Origin: Brachyhypopomus gauderio
Lineage: Eukaryota > Chordata > Actinopteri > Gymnotiformes > Hypopomidae
Length of the DNA stretch: 64,000 bases
Direction of reading: 5' to 3'
NCBI RefSeq assembly: GCF_052324685.1
Contig: NC_135214.1
Span: 31,890,971-31,954,970, forward strand
The notes beneath the pieces were generated by a model, which was given only the letters and a program-made list of their open reading frames with translations, was not told the DNA's origin and searched no databases. Shown in pieces: positions 42,670-53,429 of the stretch (position 1 is its first letter; every line of letters begins with the position of its first letter). The position numbers were made by a program, and so were the translations under genes.

Positions 42670-42823
42670 TGGGACTTGGCTGTTAAATTGGCATCACATT
42701 TTCCAACTTGCGATCCCTAATGCAGGAGAGAAATACAAAATGTGGCAAAAATGTGGTTTAGTAGACAAGAACAGTAAAGGTGAAAGTACAGAATGTCCAT
42801 TTAGCTTTGTTTGTGTGTGTAAC

Positions 42824-43097
<274 letters not shown>

Positions 43098-43322
43098 CTA
43101 ACACGCAGACAATGCCATAAACACTTTGGTATGAGTACAAGCAGAATTACTGACTCAACAATCATTTAATTTAAATACCACAGTGTTTCCATGAAGTTAA
43201 AAGTTATAAGTTAAGTATAAGTTGTGACAATGCCTGGTGTGGTTAATTACTGCCTATACAAAAGAGTTCTACTGGACATCCCATTACTGTTGACTGAGAG
43301 GTGGAGGAAGAACTCTATAATA

Positions 43323-44369
43323 CAGTGGTTCCCAAAGTAGGGGGCGCGCCCCCTAGGTGGGGCGCGGAGCTATTGTATGGGGGGCGCGGAGCTTGAAAGT
43401 AAAACATGTGCACATGTGTCAATATTAGGGATGCACCGATTCCGATATTAATATTTGAAAAAAATCTAGATCGGGTATCGGTGACAATGTGACCAATCCA
43501 TAAAAACAGGTCTATTCTGTCTAATTCTATGCTTGTAACGCTTTTCGGAGTTAGTTCAACCTTAAATATTCACTGACTCTTACTCGCGCTGGTGGTATTA
43601 CACTTAGTCCGTTTATTTGCTGATTGACCAAAATAAACCTGGGCTCCAGCATTACTTGACTGTTCATACATGAACTGGTGAGTTGTCCAAAGCTAATTGA
43701 ATGCGTTACTTACAGAAATAAAATAAAGAGCAGTGGTCTGAGTCGGTCTATGGCAGAAAGCTATAAAAACAACTCGCTCCCTTAAAGAGACAGTACACAT
43801 ATTTCTGGCCGTTACATGCTTTGTGTTCTGCGTGATGTCTGCGCTAGCAAACTAGCCGCATAGGTATTGCTGTTTCTCTTATTTCATCTCCTTATTTATT
43901 TAAAATGATATTTAGAATTCTTGAACCATTTCAAAGGTTTCTTGCAGTTTATTTTTTTCATGTTTGACCAAAGTTGTGAACCTACTGTTTTTGTCAGTTT
44001 CAGGTTCTTTGGTATTATTTATTTTACATTCGATGTTATATTCATAATTGCACTGACTAAACAAATGCAAGTTGTGTTGTTTTTACATGTTTTTATGTGT
44101 GTTTAAGTGTGCTATACTGGTGCAGAGTTTTCAATAAACCTGTAATTCAGTATGTCTGTGTTAAAAAAATGTTTTAAGTCGATTCAGAACTGTTTTACTC
44201 TATCAAATCGGTATCGGATCAGTATCAGCCGATACTAAGCCTCAGATATCTGAATCGGTATTGGAAGTGAAAAACGTGAATCGGTGCATCCCTAGTCAAT
44301 ATGGGGGGGGCGCAAAAATATTCTCATCTACTAAAGGGGGGCACGGCAGAAAAAGTTTGGGAACCACTG
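43323..44369. mobile_element. hAT-type MITE, second copy, carrying a nested element
   Basis: Ends CAGTGGTTCCCAAAG and TTTGGGAACCACTG match the copy at 4553-4730. The interior matches too, up to 'gtgtcaatat', where an 869-bp element interrupts it. The flanking octamers (CTATAATA and GTTTATAC) do not match, so its own target duplication has decayed or the flank is rearranged. Confidence 0.9.
43426..44294. mobile_element. hAT-type element nested in the MITE
   Basis: Begins TAGGGATGCACCGATTC and ends AATCGGTGCATCCCTA, an inverted repeat. It is flanked by the perfect 8-bp duplication GTCAATAT (43418-43425 and 44295-44302). At 869 bp it has no coding region of note, so it is non-autonomous. Confidence 0.95.
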
Positions 44370-44505
44370 GTTTATACTTTAAGTCAGGTTTATACTTGAC
44401 GCTTCGCGAGTGGCGCGAGGGTCCACGCGGCGAAAACGACATAATCGCTGTTGCTCCGCCCGTGCGCGAGGGTCTCGCGCGCTGTCGATTCGCGAGGTCG
44501 TGCAC

Positions 44506-44640
44506 TAGAGGTGGGCGATCCTGGGAATTGTGGTATCGATCCGATACCAAGTAAATACAGGGCCGGTATCGCCGATATCGATACCGATACTTTTTAATAG
44601 ATCATAGATCCAAAGGATCCAAAAGATCTAGGATACAATT
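44506..44640. mobile_element. hAT-type element end fragment
   Basis: TAGAGGTGGGCGATCCTGGG followed by 'aattgtggtatcgatccgat' matches, in reverse, the right end of the 978-bp element at 56742-57719. Only this end is present. Confidence 0.7.
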
Positions 44641-44758
44641 TCTCCAAACATTGTATGTGACAACAAAATACTTTATTATCACAATCAATATTTTTGTTTA
44701 GAAACAAGGGAACAGTAACAAAACAAAGTTTGCTTTAACATTAGGAAAATCTTTTTTG

Positions 44759-45190
44759 AATGAATGAATGTTCAATTTATATAGCGCCTTTCAAGATAGC
44801 CAAGGTCGCTATTTTAACACAGGTACTAGTCTTTCACAACCAATCACACACTGACTGGAAGCGGCAGCCAATTGCACACAGCGTACACTCTACCAGACGC
44901 CACAGCCCCCTTGAGGACTGAATGGGGTGCAGGAAGTGGAGAGAGGACAGACCCTAGTGACAGAGCACCATCCACCACTGGGCATACAAGCACACACACA
45001 TTCATGCACAGACACCTGATTTTCTATTGAACAGAGACACATAGTTACACATTTAGGGAGAATTAGTCAGGGGATTCCAATTTACCTAACTTCCATGTTT
45101 TTGGACTGTGGAAGGAAACACACCGGAGGAAACCCACACAGACACGGGGAGAAAATGGAAATTCCACTCAGATAGGGACAATGCCCAGCA
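44759..45190 (-). mobile_element. SINE-like composite repeat, copy 2
   Basis: Reverse-orientation copy of the repeat at 3131-3640. It starts with a (TGAA)n tail and 'tatagcgcctttcaagatag', and ends with the complement of 'gagtggaatttccattttct'. The remaining stretch to 46511 holds GC-rich fragments (44385-44505 and 45990-46130), a short palindrome GGGAAGCTGAGCTTCCC near 45433 and no gene. Confidence 0.6.
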
Positions 45191-46511
45191 TTCATCCAAT
45201 GGCTCGTCTCGTTTCGCTATACCCTTTGCTTCGCTATTGAATTCTGTAGACGCTCAGCGTCCACACCGTTTACAGCACCGTGAAGCTGCGGGACTGAGTG
45301 AGAGGAAAGCCGCGTCGTTACCAATGATAAGAAGCTGATTCTGAATAAAAGTTGAGCGCATTGTAGCGCATATTTAGTCAATGACATGTACACACAACAG
45401 TATATGTTTGATCACTTATTTTTTGACATTTTAGGGGAAGCTGAGCTTCCCTTGCAGTCTTAAAGCAATCGCCACTGTCTATCGTGCACCTCTCGAATTT
45501 TGTAACTTCGCGCGCGCCGCGCCTCAGCGCAATGAACAAAGTCATGTTTGCAGGGTTCATACACCTTTACAAGGTGGAATTAAAACACTTGTATATCACA
45601 TTCAAGGTCCATTTTAATATTTCCCAGCAATGTAAACTTAAATAAGTTAAATATTTATACATATACTCGAAATGATTCAAAATAATTCGCTTTTAATCAC
45701 ATTATTTAATGGTGGTTTATTTTCAAAACACCCTATCTTAACTTCTTCACGTTCTCTCATGTTTCGCCCTGGAATTACAAGAGGCTCGTATTTGTTAACG
45801 TAATACAAGAGAACTGTTCAGTCAGACAGCCAGTTGTTGTGAAACGAAGTAGTTACAATTTCAAGCATTTTCAAGTACTTTAGCCTAAATTCCAGCACTT
45901 TCAAACCTGAAACACAAAGCAACATTAAAATTCGTCAGGTAAATGTTCCTTCCCCTGTTTTTGAGGGGTGTGTCTTTATACTACCACATATCGTTTCGGA
46001 GAACACTGCACGCGGAAAGTATAAACGCTTCCACCGTTCGCGCAGGGTCGCGCAAGGTGGGCGGAGTCACACGCTACAGTCACTCGCTAGTGCAGGTGAG
46101 CGCGCGGACCGGCTGGGGAGCCGCATGCGGCTCCCTAGTTAACTAGGGAAGTGATACTGTATATTTCTTTGTTTCATTTGTTGGGGGAGGTAAAACTGCA
46201 GAGAGAGGATTGGTGCTTTGTTTGGGCCTGAGCCCACCGTGGCGTTCTGCTTGTTTGGTGTGATAATACATTCAAATCAATTAATACTACTGCAAGATGT
46301 GCGTGTCCGTATTGTTTTTTATGCTGCGCCCTGACTGTAGTTTCTTTTCTAACGTTGCTGTGTTACATTAACAGTACCCTACACAAGTCTGAGTAATTTG
46401 ATAAAAAGTTCCGACAGAGCAGCAAGACGTGTTGCATAATTAGCGCTCAGGTGATGATGGCTATCAAAGTTGCGCTTAAGGTCACTTTGCATTCTACAGG
46501 CTATTCTGGAT

Positions 46512-46816
46512 TGTTAGCAGGTGCACCACTAACACAGCAGGAATTCAATGGTTGCAACACAGAAATAAACAGGACGAAATATTTTTCCTCTGCCTCTAGG
46601 GCATATTCATTTGAACAAATCGCTATAACAAATCGCTCTAACTGCTATCACGTTGGGAGAAGGCCAAGAGAGAGCATCAAGTGCAGTACATACATATATA
46701 TGTGTATGAGGGCGTGGCTTCACCAGTCATAGTACAATCATTATGTCGATAACCCCCCCTTGTGGTGTGAACAGATATACATTACAGAATACATCAGTCA
46801 ATCATACACGTCAACA
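46512..46816 (-). repeat. Copia-type element, 3' LTR
   Basis: A 305-bp LTR. It differs from the other LTR by two substitutions (one C/T, one A/G) and one 5-bp indel. Confidence 0.96.
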
Positions 46817-46926
46817 CTCCCACTTATGAGTGACTGGTATCCTGTACAGTTTTTAACAATCAGAATAAACCCAGAAATAAATCAAACGTTTACAGTACAT
46901 ACAGTACTTAACACATTTACAATTCA

Positions 46927-47449
46927 TCAGACACTTGTACCAAACATGACTCCCGAAAATTTAATCAATTTAACCTTTGAGACAGGCTTGGTCATAGCAT
47001 CTGCTATCATTTCATCTGTAGGACAGTAAACAAGTGTCATCTTTCCTTCTTTAATGGTTGACCTTATGAAATGATACTTGATGTCCATGTGCTTGCACCT
47101 TTGTCTGCACACAGGGTTTTTCACAAGTGCAATAGTGCCCTGGTTATCCTCATGAACAACAGCTTGAGCATATTCATAGGAATCCATACCCTTCAGTAAC
47201 TGCTCTAAATAGATACATTCCTGTATTGTTAGCGCTAAAGCCATGTATTCGGCTTCGCATGTCGATAATGCTACTGTGGGTTGCTTTTTGCTTCTCCAAG
47301 ATACCAGTGAGCTGCCTTTGCTCATGCTCACACAGTAGCCAGACGTGCTCCGTCTGTCACTTGTGTCTGCCCCCCAATCTGCGTCACTGTATGCCCGGAG
47401 GCCTAAACCATCGCTGCTTTTTCTAAAAGTCAGCTGCTTGTCTGTGGTA
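46927..47449 (-). pseudogene. Copia-type RNase H
   Basis: Starts at the hAT junction and ends near the 3' LTR. Blocks: LRAYSDADWGADTSDRRSTS, VALSTCEAEYMALALTIQE, VHEDNQGTIALVKNP and KHMDIKYHFIRS, all typical of Ty1/copia RNase H. The first part of the open frame (47458-47685) is hAT sequence read through by chance. Confidence 0.92.
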
Positions 47450-47457
47450 CCTCTTAG

Positions 47458-48620
47458 TAGGGCTGAACGATTAATTGCATTTAATATCTCGCGATATTTT
47501 AAAACGCGATTCTCTAATCGCACAGGCTGCGATTTGTACTGGTCACGTGACTTGGGAGCGAGCCGAGCCGAGCCGAGGACGAACGGAGCAAACCCGAGCA
47601 GGAGGCAGGGAGGTGGAGAAGTGAAGTTAACACAGCGCACTTTAACTTGTTGCACAATGGCTTCAGGCTCGACAGAAGCTGACACAACTGAAAGTCTAAT
47701 ACCAAAGAGGGCAGCACATCAGTTGTGTGAAATTACTTTGGCTTTTAAAAAGATGCTGCTCAACGTCAGGTACCCTGCAAAACGTGCCTTGCTACTGTTG
47801 TTACGACGCGAGGTAACACTACAAACCTTCAGCATTTAAAAAAACACCACAAAGCCTCGTATGATATTTGTAAGGCTAAAATGCCAACGACCAGTGCTGC
47901 ATCTTCAAATACGCAAGTGTTTCTCTGCGCTTATACAGCTTTAGTATGCGGTGAGCAGCGAAATACCTTAAAATCACGCATATACGCGCAATAAGATTTA
48001 AAGCACGGATGAATCGCAAAAGCACGGATAGCTTGACCGCGGTCCAGCAGACAGGGTTCACTGACCGAACCGTTTGAAAGTGTAACTCCTTATTGATATA
48101 ATTCGGAGCGGCACGCTGAAATAACTCGGGCAGTAACGGAGTTCATAGTGAAAGACATGATGCCCGATATTAGTGAACAAGCCCGGCTTCATGGCTTTGT
48201 TAAACACACTGGATATGCGCTACCAAATGCCCTCACACACATTTTAGCCAAGTTGCTATACCTGCAGGGTTGCCAACTCTCACGCATTGAGCGTCTTAGA
48301 CTAAAAAGTTACTAGTTCGCTCTGGCGCCAACCACAGGCGATCGATCGATCACGATATAATAATAATACTACTTCAATTTAGTCCATTTTACCCCCCCCC
48401 CCCCCCCCCCCAACAACAAATTACGTTCACCACCCACTCCAGGTTCAAGTCTCACTCCAAGCGATCTTGAAAAGTTGGCAACCCTGTATCTGAGCTGTAT
48501 AAAAAATGCCGAAACAGAGTTTCCTGAAAACAGTGGAAAAATATCGCGATTTTAAATCGCAATCGCAATTTATAGATAAAAAATTGCAATTAGATTATTT
48601 TCCAAAATCGTTCAGCCCTA
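47458..48620. mobile_element. hAT-type element inserted in the copia pol region
   Basis: Begins TAGGGCTGAACGATTAA and ends TCGTTCAGCCCTA. It is flanked by the perfect octamer CCTCTTAG (47450-47457 and 48621-48628). Inside, on the plus strand, are remnants of a hAT transposase: a BED-finger end reading TTNLQHLKKHHKASYD near 47822-47870, and ITRAVTEFIVKDMMPDIS near 48121-48173. The rest of the transposase is missing. Another short element lies within it. Confidence 0.96.
48265..48486. mobile_element. Short element nested in the hAT copy
   Basis: Ends CAGGGTTGCCAACTCTCACG and GTTGGCAACCCTG are inverted. It contains a run of 20 C at 48392-48411. It splits the transposase remnant of the host element. 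A related, partly degraded segment with the same end is at about 52967-53053 in reverse. Its target duplication could not be fixed. Confidence 0.7.
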
Positions 48621-48628
48621 CCTCTTAG

Positions 48629-49000
48629 ATAACGCAGTACATGTTTTACTGTAATCCAATTTTCCTCTGTGGGATTTGCAAAATGTTGTGATAGTTTACC
48701 TACCACAAAACATAGATCAGGTCTCGTACAAGTAGCTAAGTAGATGAGACTACCTACAGCTTCCCTGTATTTCCTTACATCAGCCATCTTGGGTGCATCA
48801 TCAGTGTAGTCAAACTTTTGGTCACATGGTGTCTCACGTGTTCTGCACTCCTGCATCTCAAATCGGTTGAGAATCCTTTCAACATACCTCTGTTGTGACA
48901 TTGTTATACAATCGTCAGATTGGCTGAAGTCTATGCCTAGAAAGTGCTTCAGCCTGCCTAGGTCCTTCATCTTAAACCTGGTGGAAAACATTGCCTTCAC
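48629..49000 (-). pseudogene. Copia-type reverse transcriptase, C-terminal part
   Basis: Reads MFSTRFKMKDLGRLKHFLGI, the conserved 'F.M.DLG...FLGI' block, then RYVERILNRFEMQEC and YREAVGSLIYLATCTRPDL. It runs into the hAT insertion after 'HVLRYLRG'. It is out of frame with the preceding part by an indel near 49012. Confidence 0.92.
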
Positions 49001-49010
49001 TTGCTCTAAA

Positions 49011-49976
49011 CTACGTGTTGTTCGCCGCTATGATAAGATCATCCACCCAAATGACAATTATCACCTTCCCTGCCTGTTCAGATTCTTTAGTGTAGACACA
49101 ATGGTCCGCTGGGTTCTGCATGAAGTTGTCATCTATCAAACATCTGTGTAACATCTCATTCCAGTTACGCCCTGATTGCTTCAGACCATAAATGGACTTC
49201 TCTAGTTTACACACTAGGTTTTCTCCCACTTTCTCATAACCTTCTGGTTGGTCCATATAAATGTCTCGGTCTATGGGTGCATGTAGATACGCCGTCTTTA
49301 CATCCATTTGATGTAGTGCTAGATTTTCTTGGGCTGCCTTTTGCATGACTACACGCACACTGGTCATGTTGGCCGTGGGGGAGAATGTCTCGCCGTAATC
49401 TATCCCCACTCTCTGGCTATATCCCTTCGCCACAAATCTGGCCTTGTACTGTTCACGTCCATCACCACCCTCTTTAATAGAGTATACCCACCTTCCTCCC
49501 ACTGTTTTTCTGCCCTTTGGCAATTTGGTCAGAGTAAAGGTCTGGTTTTCTTCCAGTGACTGTATCTCCTCGTCCATTGCCCTCTTCCATTCACCTGCCT
49601 GTGGTGATGCCATAGCCTGTTTAAAGGTCAGTGGCACACCACACACTGCTTGGTAGCAATAGTCAACACTGGTGAGTGTACTATCACCATCAACATTATC
49701 TTCCTGAGTATAGTCACCAAGATAACTCAGGGGTTTACGCTCTCTAGTGGGGTATCTCCCACTGCTTGAGACCTGTGGCGTCACCCTGTGGTGCTCCTCG
49801 CCATCGTCTCCTGGGGATTGTGGACTGTCTGTCTGTATGTCTGTGCTCGTAGTACTGGGCTGAGATGTGTCTGTCTTCTCACTACTTATAATGGGGTCAA
49901 ATCCTAGGTCCTGAGTCTGAGTCTCGCTCTCACATGTGGTCTTTGTGATAAACTTGACCAGTCTGTGCTTCTGCAC
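49011..49976 (-). pseudogene. Copia-type reverse transcriptase, N-terminal part
   Basis: After a charged linker come the blocks RWVYSIKEGGDG, YKARFVAKGYSQ, GIDYGETFSPTANM, LHQMDVKTAYLHAPIDRDIY, KSIYGLKQSGRNWN and the catalytic VIWVDDLIIAANN. These are the expected copia reverse transcriptase motifs with both active-site aspartates of the last block kept. Confidence 0.94.
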
Positions 49977-49999
49977 TTTTCCCTTGGTGGGGTAGTAAA

Positions 50000-51457
50000 C
50001 TAGGAAAGCAGGAAGAGTCCCTTCTCACACCTTGGATCTAGTTTACCCCTGTCTTGTTGGTACGCATAGCATTCTGACCCGAATTTGTGCATCTTGGCTA
50101 GATCACACTTCTTCCCTGTCAGTGCTGTGTACGGTGTTGTGCCGATGTGCTTGTTAAAACATCGGTTCCTGGTGTAGGCTGCTTCCTGAACGGCATAATG
50201 CCATAGGCTCTTAGGTAAGTTGCTGTCGATAAGCTTACACCTCGCCATCCCAAATAGAGTGCGCCCTTCCCTCTCAGCTATCCCGTTCTGGTGTGGGGAG
50301 TAAGGGCAGGACGTCTCGTGTCTGATTTTGTTCTTTCTCAGTAAGGCCTTAAACTCTCTGTTAGTAAACTCTGTCCCGTTGTCTGAGCGAATGCATTTCA
50401 CATTACCATAAGGCGCTACGTCAGCCAGGAACTTTTCAGTAGCCTGTACGGCATCACTCTTTTCTTTGAGAAAATATGTGAAAACTACTCCTGTGCCCAC
50501 ATCTGTAAAAGATTGCATATACTTGTAACCATCAATTGAACCATTGGTCACTGGACCAGCTAGATCAGTATTCACCAACTCAAGTGGTGTCTTCACCTTG
50601 TCAGTTGCATTTCTGTTTCTCGTCTGAGTAAACTTCCCCTCTATGCACACATGACATTCTTTGTCAGGCTTACGCTTTGCACCTTTAATGTGCATGCCTA
50701 CGGTTACATCCTGGAGTCTTAGTATATCATCATAGTGACAATGCCCCATAATCTCGTGCCAGGTTTGGATATCATGGCTAACATTGCACACATCATTTTC
50801 ATCACACTCTGTTTGTAAGTAGTACATTCTGTTGCACACTTGAATGTTAAACCTTGTGCCATTAGGTGACATAAGAACATCATTACCTTCCTTGAAGAGT
50901 ACTTTGGCACCATGTGCAGTGGCACACTTTACGGAGAAAAGTTCTTGTGGAAATGAAGGGATGTACAGGGCGTTCTTAAGAGTCACTGTACATTTCTGTC
51001 CGTCGCTGTCGATGAGACACACCTGTGCATCTCCTCTGCCTTCCGCCAAACCGAATGTCCGCCTCCCGTCGGCCAGTTCCGTGCTGTGGCTCTCCGGTTT
51101 GAATGTGCTGTCGAAGGTCTTGAACCGGCTTCTGTCGTTCAGCATGTGGGATGTGGCGCCTGTGTCGACGATCAGCCTCTTTTCCTCGATCTGCCGCTGC
51201 TGCGCTGGCTTGCAGGTGTAGTCGGTCTCCGCCCGGAATGTGGTGTCGTTTCCCGCGGGTCTCCGCGCGCCGATCCGTTCTCCACCACTCGCTGCACGAC
51301 CGCCGCTATCTCCAGCAAAGCACTTATAGCTTTGCACGCGCTCTTTCTTTCTGCAGGCTTTGTCTGTGTGGCTTGTGCTTTTGCAGGAACCGCACCAAAC
51401 TTTCCGTATGCATTCGTCTTTTCGATGCCCATTTTCTCCGCATCGCCAACACGCCAT
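50000..51457 (-). pseudogene. Copia-type zinc knuckle, protease and integrase
   Basis: A 485-codon frame. It begins with the zinc knuckle CWRCGENGHRKDEC, then the protease active site LIVDTGATSHML. The integrase HHCC zinc-binding part is in HEIMGHCHYDDI...CHVC. The catalytic region has TDLAGPV, CIRSDNGTEFTNREF and HQNGIAEREGRTLFGMARCK. It ends early at a frameshift and small deletion near 50012, just before the sequence that continues in the reverse transcriptase frame. Confidence 0.94.
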
Positions 51458-52095
51458 GTTTCTTCAGCGCTGCGCGGGCTTTCAGAACTCTTTCTCCCGT
51501 CATTTCGATCACTGGCTCTGCATCCTCCGACGCCTCGAAGTTTCGCAGTTTAGCCTTGAACTCCGTCATTTGCATCTCCGCTGAACTATGGGTTACCATC
51601 AGCGTAAACGGTTTGTATTTTTCTGGAAGTCCCATCATAACCATTGCCATCATCAGTCCCTCACTCGATGCCTCGCCCGCACCTCTGAGCGCTGTGAATA
51701 TTTGCTCTGCCCGGATAATGTACTCGGTTACAGTTTCTGTATCCGCTTTCTTCAGCGAGGTCAATGTAATGTACAAGGAAACAATCCGTGGCCTACCTCT
51801 GCCAATGTAATGCCCTCTCAGCACTTGCAGACTCTCACGTCCCTTGTTCTTAGTATCTCTGAATATCAGTCCCAAACTCGTTGTCCAGCAATGGCGCCAA
51901 CGCGCAGTACGCGTCAGCATTTAGCTCCTCGTCCTTGGCTCGTTCCTCTGCGGTCAGCGGTTGCTCGTTCAGAATAGTCTCTTTTAATCCAACACGGTGC
52001 ATGCAACACAGCATCCGTTCTTCCCAGAGCTCATATTCTTCAGCTTTACCGTCGAACATCGGCCACTTTGCCTTTTGTTTTGCCATTCTTCCCAA
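51324..52095 (-). pseudogene. Copia-type gag region
   Basis: Two overlapping frames, 51850-52095 (KWPMFDGKAEEYELWEERML) and 51324-51920 (GLIFRDTKNKG..., SLYITLTSLKKADTETVTEY). They represent one gag gene split by a frameshift near 51860; a second shift near 51440 separates it from the zinc knuckle. The 'W..FDG...Y..W' start is typical of copia gag. Confidence 0.88.
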
Positions 52096-52169
52096 CTTTA
52101 GCTTAGCTCTCCGGTTTTACCGCGCTAAACTAGCTATCACACTTTCTCTTGTTACAACTATTGTCGTTC

Positions 52170-52183
52170 CTGGGCCCATAACC
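52170..52183 (-). other. Copia-type primer-binding site (initiator tRNA-Met anticodon arm)
   Basis: Directly inside the 5' LTR the minus strand reads GGTTATGGGCCCAG. It is complementary to CUGGGCCCAUAACC of the anticodon stem-loop of eukaryotic initiator tRNA-Met, rather than to the tRNA 3' end. This is the arrangement known for Drosophila copia, primed by a tRNA fragment. Confidence 0.9.
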
Positions 52184-52493
52184 TGTTAGCAGGTGCACCA
52201 CTAACACAGCAGGAATTCAATGGTTGCAACACAGAAATAAACAGGACGAAATATAATATTTTTCCTCTGCCTCTAGGGCATATTCATTTGAACAAATCGC
52301 TATAACAAATCGCTCTAACTGCTATCACGTTGGGAGAAGGCCAAGAGAGAGCATCAAGTGCAGTACATACATATATATGTGTATGAGGGCGTGGCTTCAT
52401 CAGTCATAGTACAATCATTATGTCGATAACCCCCCCTTGTGGTGTGAACAGATATACATTACAGAATACATCAGTCAGTCATACACGTCAACA
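52184..52493 (-). repeat. Copia-type element, 5' LTR
   Basis: A 310-bp LTR; the extra 5 bp (ATAAT) relative to the other LTR is near 52253. Confidence 0.96.
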
Positions 52494-52727
52494 TGGATCC
52501 AACAACTGGGTATGTCAGGGTACGTTAATGCAACTCAGAGTTCAAGTTTAATTATATTATATGAAGGTATGGACATAGGCGGAGCCAAAGCAGGGGCACT
52601 GGACCCCCCTGAATTCTGATTGGCCACCCCAAGTGCCCCCCCAGATGACTGACATGTCACCGCATCGCACATCTTGTTGAGAGCCTGTTGCGTTTTGTAA
52701 TCGGTAATAATACTCAATGCTCAATTT

Positions 52728-52960
52728 CATTTTCAAACGAACGTGTTGTGCCAAGTTCCGAGTCCCCTCGTTTGCACACGCATAAAGACGCTACAGATGA
52801 TATTCCGGAGTTACAGTGATTATAACTTAGTTCATTGAGAACTCTAGTTTTGTCCTAACTAGATATTTAGACATAATACTGCTGTAATACTGCGATGTCG
52901 TGGTCAGAGGTGAACTTCGGTATAGCCAGTGTGTATTTTATTTAAAATAATTAACACCCT
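52728..52960. mobile_element. Partial copy of the fold-back MITE at 7764
   Basis: Inverted relative to 7764-8140. It shares CGAACGTGTTGTGCCAA, 'gacgctacagatgatattc', 'tagacataatactgctgtaa' and 'ttcggtatagccagtgtgt', about 90% identical by eye. A run of 18 G follows at 52969-52986. Confidence 0.8.
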
Positions 52961-53257
52961 TGAGGGTTGGGGGGGGGGGGGGGGGGCTGAAAGCGTGTGA
53001 AAACGGTCAAATGCGTGTGTCTCACGCTCAATGCGTGAGAGTTGGCAACCCTGAGGCACTGTTCAGAAACTGATCAGGGGTGAGTTTCTTTGGCTCGTAC
53101 ATTTCATACGAGGTTATGAAGTACTTAGCGCTAAGAACGTTTTGGGAAACTCACCCCAGTTCAGTTAAATGTGTTCAGTTCAGTAGATATATGCGGCTTT
53201 TAGCCCGGTGCAGCTTATAAAATATTTTCCATTTTTTAAAACTTTGTAGGTGCGGGC

Positions 53258-53429
53258 AAGGGCGAGGCTAGGGTATTTTTAGTGGTGCTAGAGCACCACC
53301 GTGAGGTTGCTCAGCACCCCCTGGCTCAACACATTTTTTAAATATTATATTATGCAAAAAATGTATAATGCCTCTGTGAGCACTGGGGGCTGGGCACCCC
53401 TAAAGACCAGATCCTAAAATCGCCCCTGG
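53258..53429. mobile_element. Short MITE with 8-bp near-perfect target duplication
   Basis: Ends 'aagggcgaggctagggt' and 'aggatctaaaatcgcccctg'-like text are imperfect inverted repeats. Both are followed inwards by 'gtggtgct' and 'gggcacccc' blocks. It is flanked by GTGCGGGC (53250-53257) and GTGCGGGT (53430-53437). Confidence 0.65.

Larger units (their letters stand above)
39169..42690 (-). mobile_element. Gypsy-type LTR retrotransposon, truncated
   Basis: Minus-strand order from 42669 down: a protease-side region, reverse transcriptase, a short remnant of RNase H, an integrase and a C-terminal region. A purine-rich tract (AAGAGGGGGAGGG) at about 39169-39181 followed by TGTAACC looks like a polypurine tract and LTR start. 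There is no gag and no LTR at the right (5') end, which stops about 140 bp from a kinase exon. It is non-functional: the RNase H domain is mostly deleted and frames are broken. Confidence 0.88.
46512..52493 (-). mobile_element. Ty1/copia-type LTR retrotransposon, complete ends
   Basis: A 5982-bp element on the minus strand. Its two LTRs (52184-52493 and 46512-46816) start TG and end CA, and it is flanked by the 5-bp duplication TGGAT (46507-46511 and 52494-52498). Coding order from the right is gag, zinc knuckle, protease, integrase, reverse transcriptase, RNase H, which is the copia order (integrase before reverse transcriptase). A purine tract (AAGTGGGAG) touches the left LTR. At least four frameshifts and a 1163-bp hAT insertion make it inactive. 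Copia elements are uncommon in vertebrates, being best known there from fishes. Confidence 0.96.

Noticed and set aside
44261-44554. 97-codon open frame over GC-rich sequence
   Set aside because: It crosses the boundaries of two identified hAT elements, so it is not a gene.
47226-47839. Plus-strand frames in the copia element (also 50844-52189)
   Set aside because: They are antisense shadows of the minus-strand gag-pol and of the hAT junction.
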